NCBI GenBank assembly: GCA_019828595.1
Contig: JAHQRK010000023.1
Coordinates: 310,001-374,000 of the forward strand
Source: Aphanomyces cochlioides
Taxonomy: Eukaryota; Oomycota; Saprolegniomycetes; Saprolegniales; Verrucalvaceae
DNA length: 64,000 nucleotides
Direction: 5' to 3'
The position numbers and the translations under genes are program-made. Below the pieces are notes generated by a model, which was given only the letters and a program-made list of their open reading frames with translations, had not been told where the DNA came from and ran no database searches. The number at the start of each line of letters is the position of its first letter. Within the stretch, counting starts at the first letter, position 1. Of the stretch, positions 55,902 through 64,000 are shown one piece after another.

Positions 55902-57861
55902 TTACACTCTTAAACGACACGACATGGCCCGGGCTTGGGAATCCAATTGATCCTGAATGTCATTCGACTGCGAGAGCAAACGAAGCAACATATTCTCGAC
56001 TTCCACCTTGGTGTAGTCGTGAACGGGCGCGTCCAGAGGAACGATGGCGACCGCGGCACGTGCAAGATTTTCCCGCGTGAACGTGGCGTGGTTGTACATG
56101 TCCAAGTCAAACGACTGGTTTGGCTCGAGCGTTGGAATATACTCGTCGTCGACGTGGTCGTCTTTTTTCGTAAGAAGCTCCTCGTCCTCAATTGTGTCGG
56201 TGGTGAGCGCTGGTCCGCTTGATGTCCGCCGCCTTCCGTTGGCATGGCCGCTCGTATTGCTATTTTGGTTGCGAGGCTGATTATTCTGTGGCGTTTTCCC
56301 ATGAAGACACGCCAGACAAACAGGCACGCGGACATCGTGCGAGTCCCGGAGCGATAAACTGGCAGCACAGTTTTTGCAAACAATGTCGCCGCACAACCGA
56401 CAATGCTTTTTCCGCAACAAGAGCGAAAACTTCTGCGTACAAATATGGCACGTCGATCGACTGCTGTCGGGGATCCATTTACTTGGATCGATCAATTCAG
56501 CGCTTGAAAGAACGCGGTCTGTCGGATGCATGGTGGTGGTTGTCGCAGTCGACGTCGTCGACTCGTTCGACGACGACAAGATGGACGCTCTCGAATTCTC
56601 GGCGGAGCTGTCTTGCACGAGTTTTTCAGTGATAACTTCGGCCAAGAGTTTGAGGTTGTGGATATCCGTCGACGGTCGTGGCGTCGTGTCCATGACAAAG
56701 ACCGTGCCGACAACGTGCTTGCCGCGGGGAGAAAAAATCGGCGCGCCAGCATAAAAAGCCACGCCGGCGCCTTTCACAAGCGGGTTGTTCTGAAATCGAA
56801 TGTCCTTTTGCATGTCCAGGACGACCATGCACTGTCGTAGCGCAATCGTATGCGCACAGATCGAAATTGCACGCGGAATGGATTCTTGAGCCAAGCCCTG
56901 ACTGGCGGCAAATGTTTGCTTGTGCTCGTCGATAAAACTGACGGCGCCAATGGGCGCGTTGAGGACTTGGCAGGCAAAGGTCGCCGTCGCAGCCATGACG
57001 TCACGATGTGGATTTGCCTCCACGTCGCATCGATGCAACGCTCTCACGCGTTCCAAGTCGTTTGCGATGTACGGCGGCTTGGGCCATTCGTGGTTCCAGT
57101 AGAAGTCCAGTGCGTAGTGATATGGCGTCGATACATGCACAATCTTGGACGACGTTGCTGGCATTGACATCGATTCCGAGGATGTGAACGAAGGCTGTGA
57201 TGTGAACGGCACGGTTGGCGTTCCTCGACGAGAGACGAGTGCCGACGACGGTTTGGGCGTTCCTGCAGCGGCCGCTGTTGTGAAATTCGTGGCTGCAATG
57301 GTTGTCGCATTGGCTCTGGCTTTGTGCGCTTTGTCGAGCTCAATATCACATGAAAGGCAGACGTGGACGTCGAGGATTTTCGCCGCGACGTCGGCAATGT
57401 ACATGTGCGAGCATTTCTTGCACGTGACGCGGCCACACTACAAGGCAAGATAAGATGGCCGCGGACGACAAAATGGGCTTACCAGTCCACAATTGCAAGC
57501 CCTTCGTAGCATGCCAAAGGATTTCGTACAGAGTAGACATGCGGCGGCAGATTTCAACGGCATGTATCGATCGGCTGGCAGCAATTGGCGTTGCTCGAGG
57601 ATCCTTTCCCGAGCAGAATCTGCCGGTCGCCGCATCAAGTCGTAGTCTTCCATCGACACGCCAAGTTGGTCGTTGTCGTCAACCTTGTTTCTCTGATTCT
57701 AAGCCAAAGGAAGGGAGCAGACTTGGTTTGCAACCAAGAGACACAGAAAGGCTCATGGTGACGCCACTCGAGTAAAACGTACTCACGTTTATTCCCACGA
57801 CAAAGTGCCATAGAGGGTTGAAATGGTCCCCATCTACGGTATACCACATGGTTAGGCACAT
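55902..57861 (-). CDS. FYVE-GAF-FYVE zinc finger protein
   Basis: Oomycete-typical membrane-lipid/signalling protein. Exon 1 (MCLTMWYTVDGDHFNPLW to VVGIN), exon 2 (VDDNDQLGVSMEDYDLMRRP to RRACNCGL), then a long exon. First zinc finger: CLLCTKSFGMLRRACNCGLC, CGRVTCKKCS, VCLSC, a FYVE-like finger with RRACNCGLC in place of R(R/K)HHCR. A GAF domain follows (FACQVLNAPIGAVSFIDEHK, ISICAHTIALRQCMVVLDMQ, VAFYAGAPIFSPRGKHVVG). The second FYVE finger is canonical: STCHICTQKFSLLLRKKHCR, LCGDIVCKNCAAS, VCLAC. Start at 57861 is preceded by an in-frame TGA, but a START-like N-terminus, common in the family, could lie further upstream as decayed DNA. Tail of coiled coil ends at 55902. Confidence 0.8.
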
Positions 57862-59819
57862 GGTCGCTCAATAAACAAATCCGACTGTGCGGGGGTGAGT
57901 AAGAGAGCGCCTGCGAGTCGACTGGATCGTTGCCGCCTTTGCTATTTTTAGTCAACACGGCAAGTCTTTGGCTGAATTTCCAAGCCTCGGCTTGACAGGG
58001 GTCGCTTGATCACGTTTGGTCTCGCAAGTTGTGAAGATGGCATCCCACAGTCATGTCGAATCAAGCAGAGCGTGGCTTGTTTATTTAACACCACGCATGA
58101 CAGGCCGTCCAACTTGACGATACACGTGCACGATATGATATAAAGGCCCACGTTGTCGTCCAAAGAAAGTGGTTGACTTGGCTTTACGGTGCAGTTTGCC
58201 ACTCGTTGTGCCTATATGGAGGGACAACTTCGACGACAGGACAATTGGACAACAAGAGGAAAATTGCGTCAGCCAGCATGTGTTGGTTTTCGTCTCCACG
58301 TGGTTTTTATCCACGATTGGGTGTATCACCAATTTGGTTTTGCCATGAGGCATGAGAGGGGCTGTCGCACGAGCGTAACACCACCAACTTGTAGTCCAAT
58401 ACGTTTCAGTCGCTGGCTCTTGCATTCGACACTGTCTTGTAATCGTTACCTCGTCCATGTCGTTCAACGCACGATACGATCAATTGGTTGAAATGCCCAG
58501 CCATGGGATTGTTCGAGTTCAAGTTTGTCAGAGATTGTGCACATTCGCCCGTGTGGATTCTGCAATGTTTGCCATAGTTTGCGTGTCTCCCATGGTCCTT
58601 TTTCGCGGTAAATTCGGCAGACACCAGTGTAGACGTATGCGGATGCTACCCAATTGGGAAAGTCCGCCAGGTCTCAAGACAGGACCACATACAAGCAATT
58701 GACAAGGAAAGCCATGTTGAATCTCGCTGGATGGGTGTGAACTTGACTGCACTCCATACTCCTTTTTAATACAGGTGGAGTCGTTCCTTGAACTTTTAAC
58801 CCCGTGCGTTCTTCCACCAACATGAAGCCAAGGAAGTGTAGCCCCCCGCTGGACATTTGATGGCAATTCGGTGCAGGATATCCATCCTATCATTCAAACT
58901 TGGACAAATCAAGTTGGACATGCAGGCGGAAGCCCAGAATTCTCTGGTCATCAAATACAATCTGCCAGTCTTTTCATTGTTCCAGTCGAATCCGCCTTGA
59001 ACTCAGACGTCTTCCATGCTGTTTGCTCTGGTACTGCAGCCGTTCTCCATGTTCAGTTGCTAGACAATTCAGCGATAGATTGCCAGTTAGAAGAACGGGG
59101 TTCAGTGGCTCTTCCCTGGAATTCTACGAGGGCTCATCGTTGCACGGTACCTTGAAATGCAAAGATGCCAAGGATTGGTCTTGAAATGCCCAACTGCAAT
59201 ACTTGAAAAGAGCTCGGCCATCTTTGAAGAGGAAAAACACATATTTGCACACATTGATACGCAGAGTTGAGCATAAGGACGTAACAAGCACCATGCAGTC
59301 AAATCAACGACTTTCTTCGACCTTTGCGATGATGTCGACAGATTCGCACCCAGGTTAAACAAGACGCCAGGCTTAGTAAGTTGCTAAGCCTTCCCGCTGG
59401 ATCAGACCACGTGTGTAGAATCCATGAGTATCTTCTCGATGACTTTCCGAAGAGCGAAGCAATGGTTGGCTTGAATGGATTCACCAAATTGTCGTTGATT
59501 TCGTCGCCATAACGCCAAATTGTGTCAGCCTTGACAATGTGAAACATATTTTTGCGACACACAGTAAAGCAGCCAAAGTTTGACTGACGCATATATCGTG
59601 GACTTTCATTTCGATAACTCTGGTGTCAAAGTCATCAATCATGTCGTGCGTAGTGACGCAGTACTCTAATCAATCACCACGCAATCATTGCTGAAGAATT
59701 CACAGTTGATTGAATGAGAAACCATATTCAAAGTCTTTACTCTATAACATGTGCCTAACTAGTGTCAGTCGGACAATGACAAGTTGACAAGCTGCCAAGG
59801 TTACAAGACATAAACATGC
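57862..59819. other. Nearly 2 kb without an intact gene
   Basis: Short coding-like pieces on the minus strand, none joined by a consistent frame: about 59390-59580 (FGCFTVCRKNMFHIVKADTI, WRYGDEINDNLVNPFKPTI), about 58674-58856, and 58480-58650 (VYTGVCRIYREKGPWETRKL). Stops intervene throughout. They may be remnants of an upstream part of the FYVE family gene or another dead gene. No terminal repeats or reverse transcriptase motif was found. Confidence 0.35.
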
Positions 59820-62800
59820 TTACAGTCGCATTACAGTTTGTTGAGCTGGTTCTTCTGGCGCTTGTACGCTGAGGGATTCGACAACCTTCTTGTAATCGTG
59901 TGGCATGACCTTGACGAAATTGTGCTGTGTTCGAGACCAGTCTGCTAGAATTGCACTGGCAACCGTAGACTGAGTGTGTTCGATATGTTGTTGGAGGAGG
60001 TCACGAAGAGAAGCTTGGTCGGATGGATCGGCGATAGTTTCCAAACTGATCATGGCATGGTTGCATTTCGTGGCAAAATCGCCGACGGGATCGTAGACGT
60101 AGGCAATACCGCCCGACATACCAGCCCCGAAATTGCGACCAGTGTTGCCCAAAATCACAACACGACCACCCGTCATGTATTCGCATCCGTGATCACTACA
60201 CATTCAAGTCAAATGGGAATCCCCAAGGAGGTACTTACCCAACACCTTCCACGACAGCGTCCACGCCAGAGTTACGAACTGCAAAACGTTCGCCCGCTCG
60301 ACCTCTGAAAAAAGCTGATCCGCTTGTTGCACCGTACAAGACTGCATTGCCGACAATTGTTTGGCCCTCACCCCGCTCGACTTCAGGAGTGACAATGACA
60401 GTGCCACCACTCAAGGACTTGCCCACATAGTCATTGGCATCACCAGTGACTTTGAGTTGGATACCAGGAGCGAGACCAAACGCGAGCGACTGACCAGCAT
60501 GGCCTTCCAAATCCAACTGAATTGTATTGGCTGGTAATCCTGATATAAGTTGTCAATTCAGATGTGATCCATGGCGAGTCTACCTTCCACGCCATATCGC
60601 TTGGTAATTGTGTGTGATAGAAGGGCGCCGACAGTACGGTCGACATTCGAAATTGGCAATTGCACTTTGACTGGAGTGCTATGGGCAATCGCGTCTTGGC
60701 ATTGTTGCACCAAAGTTTGATCCAAAATGCCGTCCAGCCTACAGCAATCAATTCAATCACCTGATGAAATTGGTCATACTGACTCATGGTTTTGTTGATC
60801 CTTGGGATTGTATCGAATGCCACTCTCAGGATTCAACGACTGAGCATTCACTAGTAGTGGAGACAAGTCGAGCAAAGCACTACAGAGAAGAATCGTGTCA
60901 TGTCTGGCTGCAAATTCCTACATACGTTTTTCGGTGCAAGCTGGACTTGTCGACTTGAAGCAAATCCGCACGACCAATGACTTCATCGATCGAAGTAGCA
61001 CCGAGAGAGCGAACAATCCCTTGAATCTGCAGAAGATGAATTCAAGAAAGTCGTCAAAGTACGTACATCTTCCGCCAAAAGCCACAAGAAGTTCACCACG
61101 TGCTCAGGCATGCCAGTAAACTTTTTGCGCAGTTCCTCATCTTGCGTGGCAATACCAACGGGGCATGTGTTCAAATGACACTTGCGCATCATAACACAGC
61201 CCAAAGCAATCAATGGCGCAGTGGCAAAGCCATATTCTTCAGCACCCAACAGCGCAGCAATGACCACATCCCGTCCAGTTTTCAGTTGTCCATCAGTTTG
61301 GAGTTTAATACGAGATCTGCGCCACAGCAATAAGATGTGACTCATATACAACAGCATACCTCAAGTTGTTGAGCACAAGGGTTTGTTGAGCTTCAGCCAA
61401 GCCAAGCTCCCAGGGCAACCCACTGTGTTTTACACCAGTCCACGAAGAGGCTCCAGTGCCACCTGTTCAATGAGCGGTGAAATGTAGGAATGAAAATGCA
61501 CAAACCATCGTGGCCACTGATAGTGATGTGTTCTGCTTTGGCTTTGACGACACCAGCGGCGACGACACCGACACCAACTTCTGCCACGAGCTTCACACTG
61601 ATTTCTGCGCTAGGGTTGGAGTTTTTCAAGTCATGAATCAGCTGGGCAAGATCTTCGATCGAATAAATATCGTGATGGGGCTACAAAACTCGTTATCTTG
61701 GGCTCACGAAGTCAAAACGTACAGGAGGAGAAATCAGGCCGACACCAGGTGTGGTGTGACGACGGGCAGCAATGTACGGAGACACTTTATGACCAGGAAG
61801 TTCGCCTCCTTCACCAGGCTTAGCTCCTTGGGCCTAACAAAATACATATCAGAGTGCAAGCAGCAACTTGACGCACCATCTTGATCTGTAGTTGATCTGC
61901 ATTTGACAGGTAATGCATGGTGACCCCAAATCGACCACTTGCAACTTGCTTGATGGCTGATCGCTTAGGATTGTGACTTCCATCCTACACCAAACATAAG
62001 ATGAAAGAACAGTGCGAGTAGATCACCGCTTGGGGAATGTATCGCTCGGGGTCTTCGCCCCCTTCACCTGTGTTGGATCGACCTCCCAACTGATTCATGG
62101 CTACTGCCAAAGCTTCGTGCGTTTCTCTTGAAATGGAACCCAAAGACATAGCCCCTGAAGAGAAATGTAGTAACCCTTCGTGGAGTTGAATTTACCTGTA
62201 TTGAATCGCTTGACAATTTCGGCAATTGGTTCCATATCTTCCCACTTTGGTCTCTTTTCCTCTGGTACCGTCTTGAATTCCAGCAATCCACGCAAGGTGA
62301 CTCGTCTAACACAAGCAGTAAGCCTTCTTGTCGATCAGGAAATGAAGTACTTGGAAGCAGCATTGGTCAAGTCGCGGTATTGAGCGTACGCATCTCGAGA
62401 TTGAGTACGCGCAGCACTCTGAAGTGCCACGATTGCCGAAGGTGTGTTGAAGTGGAATTCCCCATTTTCGCGAGCATGATATTGTCCAGGGTTGCGGACA
62501 AGAGGAGCATCAATCGCGTGGACTGGATAGCCAGCCTCATGCAGTCGAGCAATATCATCGTAGAGCGTTGCCATGTTACTGCCTGCGTTATCGTTATTTA
62601 CTCGAAGAACATCACAGTGATACCTTGTAGACGCGATGTTGTGCCGTAAAAGCATCGATCGATTACGTCGGGACCAAGACCAACTGCTTCAAACACCTGA
62701 GCACCTTTATAGGACTGAAGAGTCGAGATCCCCATTTTCGACATCACTTTCAGAAGACCTTTTCCGACAGCCGTTTGATAATTTGCCCACAATTCACTTG

Positions 62801-64000
62801 GCTCCAACTATGTAAAGCGTAAAAAACGACATACTTTTCGAGTAGCGCACCTTTCGTTTGGCAATTGCTTCAAGCAAACCTTCGTTGTTCATGTGAGTAA
62901 GTGCGCTATATGCCATGTATGGACAGACGCCATCTGCACCAAAGCCCAAAAGCGTGGCAAAATCATGAACTTCTTTGGCATCGCCGCACTCAGCAAACAG
63001 AGCTACTGAAGTTCGTTGCTGTGTTCGTAGTAAATGCTGATGCACAGCTCCAATTACTAGCAGTGAAGGAATGGGAAAGCGCTCGGCACCTGCTCCTTTG
63101 TCTGAAAACACCAAGACGGCCTGTCCTTGAGCGGCCTACACAAAGTTATCAGAACAAAGTTATCTCAATTTGACGTACAGCTGTTGTAGCTTCTTCACAA
63201 AGTCGATCAAGAGCTTTTTGCAAGCCAGTAACACCACTATAGGCTGGAAAAGTAGCATCCAATGTCTTCGCCCTCCACTTCGAGTCCGTCATGCCACGCT
63301 TCAGTTTTTGCATATCTTCAAGCGATAGAACAGGATGGTCAACGATCAATCTAGCAGAGCAAACAGTTAGTAGAGCAGCAAATCAAGAGTTTACCGCTTA
63401 GCATGGTCAGGAGAGACATCCAACAAATTTTCTTCGGGGCCAACTGGGCATCGCAAGCTCATGACAAGATCTTCTCGAATAGGATCAATTGGAGGATTTG
63501 TCACTTGAGCAAATAGCTGCTTGAAGTACTCATTGGGCAGTTTAGGTTGCTCAGATAGAACTGCCAATGGTGCGTCATTACCCATGGAACCAAGAGCTTC
63601 CTTGTATTCCAGCCCCATGGGAATCAAGAGCATTTCCATTGTTTCAGTTGTGAACCTACACAGTTGTCGTTAGGTACTGCCAGTTTGAGTTTCTGTTTAC
63701 CCGAAAATATTTAGGCGGCGAGTGAAATCCTTTGGCACAACTGGCTTGACGTCTGATACTTTCTTGCCGACTTCTTGGAAGTGTACCATGTTTTTCACCC
63801 ACTCTTGATAAGGTCGTGATGTGCTGACGGTGGTCTTGATTTCTTCGTCGGAAATAATTCGACCTTGGTCGAAGTCGACAAAAAACATTTTCCCGGGCTC
63901 AAGACGATGCTTGGACGCAACATCAGTCTCTGGCAAGCCTTCTATCACCCCAACTTCACTCGAGAGAACGACATGATTGTCCTTGGTCACATAGTAACGA
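59820..64000 (-). CDS. Glutamate synthase large subunit (GOGAT), C-terminal part, 5' end off window
   Basis: Converts glutamine plus 2-oxoglutarate to two glutamates. Read right to left, exons carry the end of the glutaminase/central part ([36 protein letters not shown]), then [29 protein letters not shown] FMN-domain segments, [16 protein letters not shown], then the FMN domain with GADGVG-like blocks and the 3Fe-4S cluster motif [12 protein letters not shown] (C-x5-C-x4-C) leading into [17 protein letters not shown], and last the GXGXG beta-helix, with [20 protein letters not shown] and [20 protein letters not shown]. It ends [17 protein letters not shown] to VMRL at 59820-59822, with no attached small subunit. 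About 15 introns of 45-55 nt. Ferredoxin- or NAD(P)H-type cannot be settled here. Confidence 0.92.

Noticed and set aside
58081..59600. Retrotransposon remnant
   Set aside because: No reverse transcriptase, integrase, RNase H or long terminal repeat pattern could be found on either strand.

Overview
The window is nuclear DNA of a eukaryote, most likely an oomycete (water mould) of the Saprolegnia/Aphanomyces/Achlya kind. Reasons: genes are packed tightly on both strands; introns are almost all about 40-55 nt, with donors usually GTA(C) and acceptors usually TAG; several start codons sit just downstream of the oomycete-type initiator TCATTTTCAAATTTG; ciliary genes are present (tubulin glycylase/glutamylase-like, adenylate kinase 7, Dpy-30 proteins), implying a flagellated stage; and FYVE-GAF proteins and a Harbinger element with a trihelix-like partner gene are typical of oomycete genomes. 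There is no operon structure. The species assignment is inference; the eukaryotic nature and the exon structure are read directly. Exon joins given here were inferred by keeping reading frame and family motifs intact across GT-AG introns.

Layout. 0-6.5 kb: end of a TTLL gene, ZCRB1 (minor spliceosome), TAF10, AP endonuclease, a Dpy-30 protein, a BCL7-like acidic protein and a small methyltransferase. 6.6-14.4 kb: a long coiled-coil protein, a mitochondrial RCC1-like protein and a zinc-finger-like protein. 14.4-19.5 kb: accessory zone with a decayed Tc1/mariner element (15532-17365) and a decayed F-box/LRR-like gene. 19.5-25.3 kb: RNF113/Cwc24, SmE, a DOT1-like methyltransferase overlapping PDCD5 by their stop codons, SFT2 and PSMG4. 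25.3-35.4 kb: WDR1/AIP1, a PHD-finger sirtuin, eL24, PRMT1, ASF1 and a bromodomain protein. 35.8-48.5 kb: NAT9, a large membrane-anchored protein of unknown function, RMI1, a multi-pass membrane protein, a degenerate capping-enzyme-like protein with a CCCH finger, coatomer zeta, an EF-hand/ankyrin/FN3 protein and an EF-hand protein. 48.5-57.9 kb: TAF13, a PIF/Harbinger element (49389-51469) inserted about 20 bp before the start of TBCE, AK7 and a FYVE-GAF-FYVE protein. 57.9-59.8 kb has no intact gene. 59.8-64 kb is the C-terminal part of glutamate synthase, running off the right edge.

The genes are mostly housekeeping. Two themes recur: chromatin and transcription (TAF10, TAF13, BCL7-like, DOT1-like, PHD-SIR2, PRMT1, ASF1, bromodomain), and RNA processing (ZCRB1, RNF113, SmE, capping-like). 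The least expected objects are the capping-enzyme-like protein that has lost its nucleotidyl-acceptor lysine while gaining a CCCH finger, the PHD-sirtuin fusion, and the EF-hand/ankyrin/FN3 architecture.
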